Positions 42,552 to 51,779 of a DNA stretch of 64,000 nucleotides are shown in pieces. Under the pieces are notes generated by a model. The model saw only the letters and a list, made by a program, of their open reading frames with translations. It made no database searches and was not told the origin of the DNA. Positions within the stretch are counted from its first letter, which is position 1. The number at the start of each line of letters is the position of its first letter. Position numbers and translations under genes: made by a program. The DNA comes from an uncultured Butyricimonas sp. GTDB lineage: Bacteria; Bacteroidota; Bacteroidia; Bacteroidales; Marinifilaceae. The stretch lies in assembly GCA_944320555.1 (NCBI GenBank), contig CALUHX010000006.1, forward strand, positions 1 through 64,000, in the 5' to 3' direction.

Positions 42552-43211
42552 ACCCACCCCATCCCGCCTTCCCCGCAAAGGGAACCTCCGGCAAGAGGAG
42601 GGGACGGAACCGTCCAGCCATCCCAAACAGCCACCACGCCCCTCTATCCGCCCCGCCGCTCCATTCCGCAGGACGCGCCGCTCCTCCTTTGGTGTCCCCT
42701 TGGCTCTCCTTCCCTCCTCCTTTCCATAATTTCCTAATCACCTCCTATTCACTTCCTATTCAATTCCCATTTTAATAGTTTATTAATCACCGGTCAAACA
42801 TTATTTTGCCATTTTTTATGGAAAGGAGCACCAAAGGGGCAGGAAAGGAACACCCAAGGAGAGCCCGCGGAGAGGCGTCAAAGAAAAGACAAAAGGGAAA
42901 CGCGCGGGAAAGGGCCAAAGGCTCGCCGACCGCCCAAGGGGAATCCAGGCAAGCCCGGGGACGCGTCGCAACGGCCAATCATGCCCCTCCGCCCGTCCCG
43001 CGACCGCCGCCCCCGCCTCAAGGAAAAAGCCCAAACTTCTGAAAAACAAGGTTGCCCTCCCTCTCCCCCGCCCTGGAAAGAACGCCCCGAAGGAGAACAG
43101 GAGCATGGGAACCGCCTCCCGCCGCGACTCCAAAAAAGGACGGAAACGTTGACTCTTGTTATTTATAATGATTATTAATAAGCATCAAGAGACATTTTTC
43201 TGTTGAAAATA
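42552..43211. other. 660-bp gene-free region with a degenerate family M repeat
   Basis: No supported gene. About 42958-43132 resembles a decayed family M element: GTCGCAACGGCCAATCATGC then CCCCTCCGCCCGTCCC parallels the left arm of copy 4, and GGAAAGAACGCCCCGAAGGA parallels its right arm. The last part (43133-43211) is AT-rich and leads into the lysine-operon promoter. Confidence 0.4.
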
Positions 43212-43243
43212 TTTCATTTTGCGGCACAAATGTCATATTTTTG
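43212..43243 (+). promoter_or_regulatory. promoter of the lysine fermentation operon
   Basis: TTTC (43212-43215, one mismatch), 20-bp spacer, TATTTTTG (43236-43243), giving a leader of about 50 bases to atoD. No regulator gene or riboswitch-like fold is evident next to it. Confidence 0.6.
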
Positions 43244-43299
43244 ACAAAGCAAGAGTAAAATGTTAAATATATAACAAACAAAACATAAAAGCGCTTCCT

Positions 43300-43944
43300 A
43301 TGAGTAAATTTATTTCAATCGAAGAAGCCGTATCGAAAGTAAAAGACGGTATGACTATCATGGTAGGGGGATTCCTGGCCAACGGCACCCCGAACCGGAT
43401 CATTGACGCTTTGGCCAAGTCGGGAGTGAAGGACCTGACAGTGATTTGCAACGACACGTCCTACCCGGAGAAGGGCGTGGGGCAGCTGATCGCCAACAAG
43501 CAGGTGAAGAAACTGTACGTGTCGCACATCGGCACGAATCCCCTCACGAGCGAGCAGATGAACAGCAGGGAGCTGGAGATAGAGTTCTGCCCGCAGGGGT
43601 CGCTGGCCGAGCGGGTGCGCGCGGGCGGCTGCGGCCTGGGAGGCGTGCTGACGCAGACGGGGCTGGGGACCATCGTGGCCGAGGGGAAGCAGATCATCAA
43701 CGTGGACGGCAAGGACTACCTGCTGGAGAAGCCTCTGCGGGCCGACGTGGCGCTGGTGGGGGCCAGCCTGTGCGACCGGAGCGGGAACCTCGTGTACCGG
43801 GGGACGTCGCAGAATTTCAATCCTCTGATGGCGGCGGCAGCGGACGTGGTGATAGCCGAGGCGGGGGAGGTCGTGGAGACGGGGGCAATCGCGGCGGAGA
43901 ACGTGAAGACTCCGGGCATCATGGTGGACTACATTGTGGAATAA
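43300..43944 (+). CDS. atoD: butyryl-CoA:acetoacetate CoA-transferase, subunit A
   Basis: A 214-residue alpha subunit of a family I CoA-transferase. IMVGGFLANGTPNRIIDAL (20-38) is the CoA-binding glycine motif, and EFCPQGSLAERVRAGGCGLG (95-114) is the second conserved block. In lysine fermenters this enzyme moves CoA from butyryl-CoA to acetoacetate, releasing butyrate and recycling acetoacetyl-CoA. It opens the operon, while its beta subunit lies about 8.6 kb downstream at 52587-53246. Naming as AtoD is by family; true substrate preference is inferred from the pathway. Confidence 0.9.
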   Translation: MSKFISIEEAVSKVKDGMTIMVGGFLANGTPNRIIDALAKSGVKDLTVICNDTSYPEKGVGQLIANKQVKKLYVSHIGTNPLTSEQMNSRELEIEFCPQGSLAERVRAGGCGLGGVLTQTGLGTIVAEGKQIINVDGKDYLLEKPLRADVALVGASLCDRSGNLVYRGTSQNFNPLMAAAADVVIAEAGEVVETGAIAAENVKTPGIMVDYIVE

Positions 43945-43962
43945 CATAAAACGGAAGAAGAC

Positions 43963-44349
43963 ATGGAGAAATCGACGATAAGAGTGCGCATGAGCGCGAA
44001 AGACGCCCATTACGGGGGAAATCTGGTGGACGGGGCCCACATGGTGCACCTGTTCGGGGACGTGGCCACGGAACTTCTGATCATGCACGACGGGGACGAG
44101 GGGCTGTTCGTGGCTTACGACAACGTGGAGTTTCTGGCGCCCGTTTACGCGGGGGACTACATCGAGGCGACGGGGGAAATCGTGAAGGTGGGGAACACGT
44201 CGCGCAAGATGGTGTTCGAGGCGAAGAAGGTGGTGGCCGCCCGCCCGGACATTTCTCCTTCCGCCGCCGACGTGCTGGAGGAGCCTATCCTGGTGTGCCG
44301 GGCGAGCGGGACGTGCGTGGTAAAGAAAGAGGACCAGCGCAAGAATTAA
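43963..44349 (+). CDS. kal: 3-aminobutyryl-CoA ammonia-lyase
   Basis: A 128-residue hotdog-fold protein that matches Kal of lysine fermentation: [20 protein letters not shown] (6-25) and [20 protein letters not shown] (35-54) are its recognisable blocks. It removes ammonia from L-3-aminobutyryl-CoA to give crotonyl-CoA. The strand-helix-strand pattern and the length fit a thioesterase-like fold put to a lyase use. It sits 18 bases after atoD and 28 before kce, the enzyme that supplies its substrate. Confidence 0.9.
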   Translation: MEKSTIRVRMSAKDAHYGGNLVDGAHMVHLFGDVATELLIMHDGDEGLFVAYDNVEFLAPVYAGDYIEATGEIVKVGNTSRKMVFEAKKVVAARPDISPSAADVLEEPILVCRASGTCVVKKEDQRKN

Positions 44350-44377
44350 TCAGTTCAACCCTTTAAAACAAGCAGAC

Positions 44378-45205
44378 ATGGAGAAACTTATTATTACGGC
44401 CGCCATCTGCGGCGCCGAGGTGACGAAGGAGCAGAATCCGGCGGTGCCCTACACCGTGGAAGAAATCGTGAAAGAGGCCAAGGCCTCCGTCGACGCGGGA
44501 GCGGCCATCGTGCATCTCCACGTGCGGGAGGACGACGGGACCCCGACGCAGAGCAAGGCCCGGTTCAAAGAATGCATCGACGCCATCTACAAGGAATGTC
44601 CGGATGTAATCCTCATTCCCTCCACGGGAGGCGCCGTGGGGATGACCGCCGAGGAGCGCCTTCAGCCGACGGAACTGTTCCCCGAGATGGCGACGCTGGA
44701 CTGCGGGACGTGCAATTTCGGCGACGACGTGTTCGAGAACACCATGCCGATGATGCGGGACTTCGGCAAGCGGATGCTGGAGAACGACATCAAGCCGGAA
44801 TACGAGTGCTTCGAGATGGGGCACATCGACACCATCCTGAACATGGCGCGGAAGGGTCAGGTGCCGGGAGCGCCGATGCAGTTCAACTTCGTGCTGGGGG
44901 TTCCGGGATGCACGCCGGCCACGGTGAACAATCTCTGCTGGATGGTGAACGCCATCCCCGCCGGTTCCACGTGGACGGCCACGGGCATCGGCCGCAACGC
45001 CTTCACGCTTGCCGCTCCGGCCATCGTGATGGGCGGGAACGTGAGAGTGGGCTTCGAGGACAACCTTTATTTGGAGCGGGGCGTGCTGGCGAAATCGAAC
45101 GGCGAGCTCGTCGCCAAAGTGGTCCGCCTGGCCAAAGAACTGGGACGGGGCATCGCCACCTCCGAGGAGGCCCGGAGAATCCTCAACCTCAAACCGAGAA
45201 TTTGA
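44378..45205 (+). CDS. kce: 3-keto-5-aminohexanoate cleavage enzyme
   Basis: A 275-residue BKACE-family TIM barrel. It condenses 5-amino-3-oxohexanoate with acetyl-CoA to yield 3-aminobutyryl-CoA and acetoacetate. Visible signatures are AAICGAEVTKEQNPAVPYT (8-26), the zinc-binding VHLHVRED (about 46-53) with paired His, and STGGAVGM (about 86-93). GHIDTIL (about 148-154) and the C-terminal GGNVRVGFEDNLYL are also family marks. The acidic and basic substrate residues expected for Kce cannot be confirmed by eye, but the operon context makes the assignment strong. Confidence 0.92.
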   Translation: MEKLIITAAICGAEVTKEQNPAVPYTVEEIVKEAKASVDAGAAIVHLHVREDDGTPTQSKARFKECIDAIYKECPDVILIPSTGGAVGMTAEERLQPTELFPEMATLDCGTCNFGDDVFENTMPMMRDFGKRMLENDIKPEYECFEMGHIDTILNMARKGQVPGAPMQFNFVLGVPGCTPATVNNLCWMVNAIPAGSTWTATGIGRNAFTLAAPAIVMGGNVRVGFEDNLYLERGVLAKSNGELVAKVVRLAKELGRGIATSEEARRILNLKPRI

Positions 45206-45242
45206 ATAACAAAACACACATAAACCATTAAAACAACGACCT

Positions 45243-46286
45243 ATGCAAAAGAAAGGAAACAAATACGGCACGCACCGCGTGATATCCCCCAAGGGAGTGT
45301 TGCCCCAACCGGCAGACAAGTTGGACAACAACATGGACGAGATTTACGACAACGAGATTCTGATTGACGTGCAGACGCTGAACATCGACTCGGCGAGCTT
45401 CACCGACATCTCCAACCGCGCGGGAGGGGATCCGGAGAAAATCAAGGAAATCATGTTCGACATCGTGGAGAAGCAAGGGAAGCACCGCAACCCGTGGACG
45501 GGCTCGGGCGGGATGCTGCTCGGGACGGTGGAGAAAATCGGCGACGCGCTGAAGGGGAAAATCGACCTGAAGGAGGGCGACAAAATCGCCACGCTGGTGT
45601 CCCTCTCGCTGACGCCGCTGCGCATCGACAAAATCAAGGAAATCCGCGCCGATGTGGACCAGGTGGACATAGAGGGGAAGGCCATTCTTTTCGAGAGCGG
45701 CATTTACGCCAAGATTCCGACGGACCTTCCGGAGAAGCTCGCTCTGTCGGCGCTGGACGTGGCGGGCGCACCCGCCCAGACGGCCAAGCTGGTGAAGCCG
45801 GGCGACACGGTGCTGATCATCGGCGCCGGCGGGAAGTCGGGGATGCTGTGCTGCTACGAGGCCAAGAAGCGCGCCGGGGTGACGGGCAAGGTAATCGGGC
45901 TTTGCCACAGCGAGAGGAGCACGAAGCGCATGCAGGAGCTCGGGTTCTGCGACTATGTGTTCTCCGCCGACGCCACGCAGCCTGTTCCGGTGATGGAGAA
46001 GATTTCCGAGCTGACGAACGGCGAGATGTGCGACATCACCATCAACAACGTGAACATTCCGGACACGGAGATGACTTCCATCCTGTGCACGAAGAACACG
46101 GGCACCGTTTATTTCTTCTCGATGGCCACCAGCTTCACGAAGGCCGCCCTGGGAGCGGAGGGAGTGGGCAGCGACGTGACGATGCTGATCGGCAACGGGT
46201 ACACGAAGGGGCACGCCGAAATCACGCTGCAAGAGCTGAGAGAATGCGAGGCGTTGCGTAAAATTTTCACTGAGCTTTATGCTTGA
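45243..46286 (+). CDS. kdd: L-erythro-3,5-diaminohexanoate dehydrogenase
   Basis: A 347-residue dehydrogenase with an N-terminal catalytic part and a Rossmann nucleotide-binding part around VLIIGAGGKSGMLCCYEAKK (about 189-208). It oxidatively deaminates 3,5-diaminohexanoate at C3 with NAD(P)+ to 5-amino-3-oxohexanoate. The N-terminal KYGTHRVISPKGVLPQPADK (7-26) is typical of Kdd and separates it from ordinary alcohol dehydrogenases of the same superfamily. The 114 bases after it hold a very strong hairpin before kamA. Confidence 0.92.
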   Translation: MQKKGNKYGTHRVISPKGVLPQPADKLDNNMDEIYDNEILIDVQTLNIDSASFTDISNRAGGDPEKIKEIMFDIVEKQGKHRNPWTGSGGMLLGTVEKIGDALKGKIDLKEGDKIATLVSLSLTPLRIDKIKEIRADVDQVDIEGKAILFESGIYAKIPTDLPEKLALSALDVAGAPAQTAKLVKPGDTVLIIGAGGKSGMLCCYEAKKRAGVTGKVIGLCHSERSTKRMQELGFCDYVFSADATQPVPVMEKISELTNGEMCDITINNVNIPDTEMTSILCTKNTGTVYFFSMATSFTKAALGAEGVGSDVTMLIGNGYTKGHAEITLQELRECEALRKIFTELYA

Positions 46287-46315
46287 CAAATAAACTGACT
46301 TTTGACCCGCGGGGG

Positions 46316-46370
46316 GCGCGGGCGTGCGGCTCCCGGCGCGACAAGGCGCCGGAATCCGCACGCCGCGCCG
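46316..46370 (+). other. strong intra-operon hairpin between kdd and kamA
   Basis: Two stacked stems: GGCGCGGGCGTGCGG pairs with CCGCACGCCGCGCC (one bulge), and CCGGCGC pairs with GCGCCGG, around a 6-base loop, with a CTC/AAT internal loop. No T-run follows, so it is not a usual terminator; it may be an RNA processing or stability element. Confidence 0.7.
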
Positions 46371-46400
46371 CCGTCCGGGGGTCATCAACAAAGAAGAGAA

Positions 46401-47645
46401 ATGGCTGAGAGTAAAAGAAAAGAATTTTTTCCAGAAGTGACGGACGAGCAATGGAACGACTGGAAATGGCAAGTGAGAAACAGAATCGAGACTGTCGACC
46501 AATTAAAGAAATACCTTGACCTGACGGAAGAGGAGGAGGAGGGTATCCGCCAATCGCTGAAGACGCTGCGGATGGCCATCACGCCGTATTACCTGAGCCT
46601 GATAGACAAGAACGACCCGCATTGTCCCATCCGCAAGCAGTCGGTGCCGTCCGTGCTGGAGCTGCACAAGGCGAAGGCCGACCTGGAGGACCCGCTGCAC
46701 GAGGACAGCGACTCGCCCGTGCCGGGGCTGACACACCGTTATCCGGACCGAGTGCTTTTCCTCATCACGGACCAGTGCTCGATGTATTGCCGCCACTGCA
46801 CGCGGCGCAGGTTCGCCGGGCAGCACGACTGCGCGTCGCCGACGGAGCGCATCGACAAGTGCATCGATTATATCGCGCGGACGCCGCAAGTGCGCGACGT
46901 GCTGTTGTCGGGCGGCGACGCCCTGCTGGTGAGCGACGAGCGGCTGGAGTACATCATCAGCAGGCTGAGGGCCATCCCGCACGTGGAAATCATCCGCATC
47001 GGGAGCCGCACGCCGGTGGTGTGTCCGCAGCGCATCACGCCGGAGCTGGTGAACATGCTCAAGAAGTACCATCCCATCTGGCTGAACACGCATTTCAACC
47101 ATCCGAACGAAATCACGGCGGAATCGTCCGCCGCATGCGCCCGCTTGGCGGACGCGGGAATTCCGCTGGGGAACCAGAGCGTGCTGCTGCGGGGCATCAA
47201 CGACTGCACCCACGTGATGAAGAAGCTGGTGCAGCAGCTGGTGAAGATACGGGTGCGCCCGTACTATATTTACCAATGCGACCTGTCGATGGGCATCGAG
47301 CATTTCCGCACGCCGGTGTCGAAGGGCATCGAGATTATCGAGAACCTCCGCGGCCACACGTCGGGCTACGCCGTGCCCACGTTCGTGGTGGACGCCCCGG
47401 GTGGCGGGGGAAAGACTCCGGTGATGCCGAACTACGTGCTCTCGCAATCGCCGACGCGGGTGGTGCTGAGAAATTACGAGGGAGTCATCACGACTTACAC
47501 GGAGCCGAGCGACTACAAGGAGGAGTGCCATTGCCCGGAATGCGAGAAGGCGCGGAAAGAGGGCATCGCCGCCCTGCTGAACGGCGACCAGCTTTCCATC
47601 GAACCGAAGGTGTTGGCGCGCCACGAGAGAAACAAGCATAACTAA
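46401..47645 (+). CDS. kamA: lysine 2,3-aminomutase
   Basis: A 414-residue radical SAM, PLP-dependent enzyme that converts L-lysine to L-beta-lysine, the entry step of the pathway. The cluster motif is [15 protein letters not shown] (Cys126, Cys130, Cys133), and the PLP lysine is in [11 protein letters not shown] (Lys338), positions almost identical to the clostridial enzyme. A C-terminal CHCPEC (about 376-381) matches the zinc-binding tail. The ATG at 46401 begins the conserved protein; the frame is open further upstream through the hairpin region, but that part would encode an unlikely Arg/Gly/Pro-rich extension. Confidence 0.96.
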   Translation: MAESKRKEFFPEVTDEQWNDWKWQVRNRIETVDQLKKYLDLTEEEEEGIRQSLKTLRMAITPYYLSLIDKNDPHCPIRKQSVPSVLELHKAKADLEDPLHEDSDSPVPGLTHRYPDRVLFLITDQCSMYCRHCTRRRFAGQHDCASPTERIDKCIDYIARTPQVRDVLLSGGDALLVSDERLEYIISRLRAIPHVEIIRIGSRTPVVCPQRITPELVNMLKKYHPIWLNTHFNHPNEITAESSAACARLADAGIPLGNQSVLLRGINDCTHVMKKLVQQLVKIRVRPYYIYQCDLSMGIEHFRTPVSKGIEIIENLRGHTSGYAVPTFVVDAPGGGGKTPVMPNYVLSQSPTRVVLRNYEGVITTYTEPSDYKEECHCPECEKARKEGIAALLNGDQLSIEPKVLARHERNKHN

Positions 47646-47652
47646 CAAAGCA

Positions 47653-47683
47653 GGGGAGGCGGCGCCGGACGCCCGGCCTCCCC
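47653..47683 (+). other. hairpin between kamA and kamB
   Basis: GGGGAGG (47653-47659) pairs with CCTCCCC (47677-47683), with a GC-rich interior that can extend the stem. No T-run follows. Together with 46316-46370 it brackets the kamA coding region. Confidence 0.6.
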
Positions 47684-47702
47684 GCCTTAAAGTCGACAGA
47701 GC

Positions 47703-48716
47703 GTGTTCATAGAGGATATATTGAGACACAGGAGCGTAGCGATTGTCGGCCTGGCCAAGAACACCGGGAAGACGGAATGCCTGAACTACATCCTTCGCCA
47801 CGTGAAGGACGCAGGGAGGCGCGTGGCCCTGACTTCCATAGGAATCGACGGCGAAAGCCTCGACCAGGTGAGCCAGACGCCCAAGCCGGAAATCAAGGTG
47901 TACGAGGACATGGTTTTCGTGACCTCGGAGAAGCATTACCGGGAAAAGCGGCTAATCGCCGAGGTGATGGACATCAGCACGGAGCAGACGTCGCTGGGGC
48001 GGCTGGTCACCGCCCGGGCGGTGAGCCCGGGGAAAGTGCTGTTGTCCGGTCCGGCGAAGGCCGAGTCGGCGCGGCGGCTCATCGAGGGCATGAGGCGCCA
48101 TTCGGTGGACACGACCATCGTGGACGGCGCTCTCTCGCGGCTGAGCATCGGCTCGCCGACGGTGACGGACGCCATGATACTGGCCACGGGGGCCGCGTTG
48201 TCCTGCAACATACCTCAACTGACGCGAATGACGAAATACGTGTACGACAGAATCCGCCTTCCACAAGTCGCTCCGGATCTGGCGGAGCGGCTCGCCCCGA
48301 TAGAAAGCGGCGTGTGGGCCGTGGACAAGGACGGAGAAGTCCGCGATTTGGGCATCCCGTCCATTTTCATGGCGGCGGGCCACAAGGAACGTCTTTTCCA
48401 ATACGGGAACACGCTGTACGTGGCGGGAGTGGTCAGCGACAATTTCATGCGATTCCTCCGCCAGCAGAAAAACGCCGCGGAGCTCACGCTCGTCATACGG
48501 GACTTCACCAAGATGTTCGCCACGATGGAAGCCTACTACGCCTATCTCAAAAAGGGGGGGCGGGTGGAGGTGCTTCACAGCAGCAAACTTTTGGCAGTGT
48601 GCGTCAATCCCTTGGCACCGAACGGATACCGCCTGGACTCGGACGAATTGCGGGAGGCCATCCAGACGAGCCTGGGCGTTCCCGCCTATGATGTCAGGAA
48701 GATGGATTTCAACTAA
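47703..48716 (+). CDS. kamB: lysine 5,6-aminomutase reactivase, KamB-like subunit
   Basis: A 337-residue protein starting with GTG. It has a P-loop-like VAIVGLAKNTGKTECLNYIL (12-31), although the first glycine position of a strict Walker A is Leu. ALTSIGIDGESLD follows at about 42-54, and the C-terminal part is mixed alpha/beta. It occupies the place of the accessory gene kamB in lysine clusters, always next to the MutS-like kamC. The pair is thought to reactivate the B12-dependent aminomutase by exchanging damaged cofactor. That role is from family knowledge, not from residues seen here. The stop is 12 bases before kamC. Confidence 0.8.
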   Translation: MFIEDILRHRSVAIVGLAKNTGKTECLNYILRHVKDAGRRVALTSIGIDGESLDQVSQTPKPEIKVYEDMVFVTSEKHYREKRLIAEVMDISTEQTSLGRLVTARAVSPGKVLLSGPAKAESARRLIEGMRRHSVDTTIVDGALSRLSIGSPTVTDAMILATGAALSCNIPQLTRMTKYVYDRIRLPQVAPDLAERLAPIESGVWAVDKDGEVRDLGIPSIFMAAGHKERLFQYGNTLYVAGVVSDNFMRFLRQQKNAAELTLVIRDFTKMFATMEAYYAYLKKGGRVEVLHSSKLLAVCVNPLAPNGYRLDSDELREAIQTSLGVPAYDVRKMDFN

Positions 48717-48728
48717 AAGACAAAGCAG

Positions 48729-50180
48729 ATGACACTAACGACCGCAATCGAAGAAATCAAAGGCCTGCGTTTCATGACGGACAACCTGGAGCTGCAATCC
48801 GGATGGGCGAAACGCATGCTGCACGCATCGCCTTACCTCCACACAGCAGAGGAAATCAACCGGGAACTGGAGAAGACGGAAGAAATGACCCGCATCCTGC
48901 GAGACGCAAGCCTGTCGTCCGTCATCGACCGCATCTGCCTCAAGCTGGCACAGGTCAAGGACATCCGCGGCAGCATAGCGCGCGCGCGGGACTCCCAGAA
49001 TCTGGACGACCTCGAACTGTTCGAGATAAAAGTGTTCGCCCTGCTTGTGGCGGACATCCGGCAGCTGTTGGAGAGCGGAGGAATCCGCATCGTGCCGTTC
49101 CCCGACCTGGAGCCCGTTATCGCAATTCTGGACCCGGAAGGCATGCGCATCCCCCACTTTTACGTGTACGACGCCTATTCCCCGGAGCTGTCCGCCATCC
49201 GGAAAAAGATGAAGGCCCTCGCAGAGGGAGCCGAGAAGGAACTGGAGGCCCTGCGGCACGAACACACACTCCTGGAGGACCGCATCCGGGAGCAACTGTC
49301 CTCCCGCCTCCACACCCACGCGGAGGCCATCCAAGAGGCGTTCCAGAAAGTCGGGGAGCTGGACATTGTGATTGCGAAGGGGAAACAAGTCCTGTCCATG
49401 AGGCTGTGCAGGCCCCGCGTCAGCCAAGGGACCACCCGCTTCAAAAAGATATTCAACCCGCAGGTGCGGGAGGCGCTGGCGAAGGAAGGCAAGCGCTTCC
49501 AGCCCGTGGACGTCAGCATAGCCCCCAAGGCCACCCTCATCAGCGGGGCCAACATGACGGGGAAAAGCGTCATCCTGAAAACCGTGGCCCTCGCGCAAAC
49601 CCTTTTCCAGTTCGGTTTCCACGTCCCGGCGGAAGAGGCGGAAATCGCCCCGGTCGACGGCGTGCGCCTTTGCACCGGAGACGAGCAGGACGAGTTGCAA
49701 GGACTCTCCTCCTACGCCTCCGAGATGTTGCGCGTGAACTCCATCGCACAGGAGGTGAAGGGAGGGGCCAACCTGCTCGTCCTCGTGGACGAACTGGCGC
49801 GCACCACCAACCCCAACGAAGGACGGGCCATCGTGAACGCCGTGCTAGACTTTCTGTCGGCGCACGGGACACGCTCCCTCATCACCAGCCACTACGGAGG
49901 AATCGAGGCCGACTGCCTCCGGATGCGGGTGAGGGGATTCGTGTCGGAGAACGTGACCGGCCGACTGACCATCGACAACATAAACGAACACATCGACTAC
50001 TCGCTGGTCGAGGACTCGGGCGACACCGTCCCGCAGGAAGCCATACGCATCGCACGCCTGCTGGGCGTCGACAACGACCTGCTCGACAGCGCCGAACACT
50101 ATTTGGAAGAAAACATCACAAACACCCGCGGACAGGCGAAGGCAGAGAACGCCGCTCCGGGGGAAATAACGAACAAATAA
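48729..50180 (+). CDS. kamC: lysine 5,6-aminomutase reactivase ATPase, KamC-like (MutS-related)
   Basis: A 483-residue MutS-family ATPase without the mismatch-binding domains. An N-terminal helical lever region (about 1-210) leads to a C-terminal ABC-type ATPase with Walker A SGANMTGKSVILKT (272-285), signature-like GLSSYASEML (325-334), Walker B LLVLVDELARTTNP (349-362) and the switch-His in ITSHYGG. In lysine fermentation clusters it pairs with KamB as the proposed chaperone-ATPase that rescues inactivated lysine 5,6-aminomutase. It lies directly upstream of kamD/kamE, which supports this role. It should not be named MutS. Confidence 0.85.
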   Translation: MTLTTAIEEIKGLRFMTDNLELQSGWAKRMLHASPYLHTAEEINRELEKTEEMTRILRDASLSSVIDRICLKLAQVKDIRGSIARARDSQNLDDLELFEIKVFALLVADIRQLLESGGIRIVPFPDLEPVIAILDPEGMRIPHFYVYDAYSPELSAIRKKMKALAEGAEKELEALRHEHTLLEDRIREQLSSRLHTHAEAIQEAFQKVGELDIVIAKGKQVLSMRLCRPRVSQGTTRFKKIFNPQVREALAKEGKRFQPVDVSIAPKATLISGANMTGKSVILKTVALAQTLFQFGFHVPAEEAEIAPVDGVRLCTGDEQDELQGLSSYASEMLRVNSIAQEVKGGANLLVLVDELARTTNPNEGRAIVNAVLDFLSAHGTRSLITSHYGGIEADCLRMRVRGFVSENVTGRLTIDNINEHIDYSLVEDSGDTVPQEAIRIARLLGVDNDLLDSAEHYLEENITNTRGQAKAENAAPGEITNK

Positions 50181-50193
50181 AGAGAACGAAGAT

Positions 50194-51750
50194 ATGCAGA
50201 ACAGTAAATTAGGGCTTGATTTCAACAAAGTGGCACATGCCAAAGCAGTGGCACGAAACATAGCCGACGACGTACAAAAGTTCGTGGACCAATACACAAC
50301 CGTGGCCGTGGAACGCACCTTATGCCGCCTGTTGGGAATCGACGGGGTGGACGCCAACACGGTCCCGCTCCCCAACGTGCTGGTAGAGACTATCAAGGAG
50401 AAAGGCGTGCTGAACCAAGGGGTGCTTCTGTTTCTGGGGAACGCCATCATTGAAACTGGGATGAGCCCCCAACAAATAGCCGAGACCGTGGCGGAGGGCC
50501 GGTTGGACCCGACCACCCTGCCGGCCCATCCGGAAGAGGAGGTCAAGCGCGCCCTGCAGCCCTACGTGGACGCAAGCATAAAACGCATCAGTGACCGCCG
50601 GGCCAAAAAAGAGAATTACCTAAACACCATAGGCGAGGGCCCCAAACCTTACTTATACGTCATCGTGGCGACCGGCAACATATACGAGGACGTGGTACAA
50701 GCCCAAGCCGCCGCACGGCAGGGCGCAGACATCATCGCGGTCATCCGCACCACCGGCCAGAGCCTGCTGGACTACGTGCCTTACGGGGCCACCACAGAAG
50801 GCTTCGGCGGGACGTTCGCCACGCAGGAGAACTTCCGCATCATGCGCAAGGCCCTGGACGAGGTGAGCGAGGAAGTGGGCCGCTACATCCGCCTGTGCAA
50901 CTACTGCTCCGGGCTCTGCATGCCTGAAATCGCCGCCATGGGAGCGTTGGAAGGGCTGGACGTGATGCTGAACGACGCACTTTACGGGATTCTTTTCCGC
51001 GACATCAACATGCAGCGCACGCTGGTGGACCAATTCATGTCGCGCGTCATCAACGGCTTCGCAGGAGTCATCATCAACACGGGCGAGGACAACTACCTGA
51101 CGACCGCCGACGCAGTGGAACAGGCGCACACCGTGCTGGCCTCCGACCTCATCAACGAGCAACTGGCCCTGCTGGCGGGCTTGAAGGAGGAGCAAATGGG
51201 GCTGGGCCACGCCTTCGAGATGGACCCCTCCCTGACGAACGGGTTCCTGCTGGAGCTGGCGCAGGCGCAAATGATCCGCGAGATATTCCCCAAGGCCACA
51301 CTGAAATACATGCCCCCCACCAAGTTCATGACGGGCAACATTTTCCGCGGACACATCCAAGACGCCCTGTTCAACATGGTGGGCATCTGGACCTCGCAAG
51401 GCATACAACTGCTGGGGATGCCCACGGAGGCCATCCACACCCCCTTCATGTCCGACCGCTATCTCTCCATCGAGAACGCCAAATACATCTTCAACAACAT
51501 GAAGGACATCGGCGAGGAGGTGGAGTTCAAGAAGGACGGAATCGTTCAAAGCCGGGCGAAAGAGGTGCTGGACAAAGCCATCGCCCTGCTCGAGAACATC
51601 GAACGAGAGGGTCTCTTCACCGCATTGGAGAAAGGAATATTCGCCGATGTGAAAAGGCCCAAGAACGGAGGGAAAGGACTGGAAGGCGTGGCCGCCAAGG
51701 GCGAACACTACTACAATCCATTCATCGAGCTAATGCTCAATAACAAATGA
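50194..51750 (+). CDS. kamD: lysine 5,6-aminomutase alpha subunit
   Basis: A 518-residue TIM-barrel subunit of the adenosylcobalamin- and PLP-dependent aminomutase that converts L-beta-lysine to 3,5-diaminohexanoate (and D-lysine to 2,5-diaminohexanoate). Length and blocks such as YVIVATGNIYEDVVQAQAAA (about 151-170), IRTTGQSLLDYVPYGATTEG (about 182-201) and YMPPTKFMTGNIFRG agree with the clostridial alpha subunit. It binds PLP phosphate and substrate, while the beta subunit provides the PLP lysine and B12 site. kamE follows after 29 bases. Confidence 0.95.
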   Translation: MQNSKLGLDFNKVAHAKAVARNIADDVQKFVDQYTTVAVERTLCRLLGIDGVDANTVPLPNVLVETIKEKGVLNQGVLLFLGNAIIETGMSPQQIAETVAEGRLDPTTLPAHPEEEVKRALQPYVDASIKRISDRRAKKENYLNTIGEGPKPYLYVIVATGNIYEDVVQAQAAARQGADIIAVIRTTGQSLLDYVPYGATTEGFGGTFATQENFRIMRKALDEVSEEVGRYIRLCNYCSGLCMPEIAAMGALEGLDVMLNDALYGILFRDINMQRTLVDQFMSRVINGFAGVIINTGEDNYLTTADAVEQAHTVLASDLINEQLALLAGLKEEQMGLGHAFEMDPSLTNGFLLELAQAQMIREIFPKATLKYMPPTKFMTGNIFRGHIQDALFNMVGIWTSQGIQLLGMPTEAIHTPFMSDRYLSIENAKYIFNNMKDIGEEVEFKKDGIVQSRAKEVLDKAIALLENIEREGLFTALEKGIFADVKRPKNGGKGLEGVAAKGEHYYNPFIELMLNNK

Positions 51751-51779
51751 CGGTTTAACAAGAAACGAAAAAAAGCATT

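Noticed and set aside
48729..50180. Annotation as DNA mismatch repair protein MutS
   Set aside because: Only the ATPase and lever parts are present; mismatch-recognition domains are missing and the gene is embedded in the lysine operon beside kamB and kamD/E.
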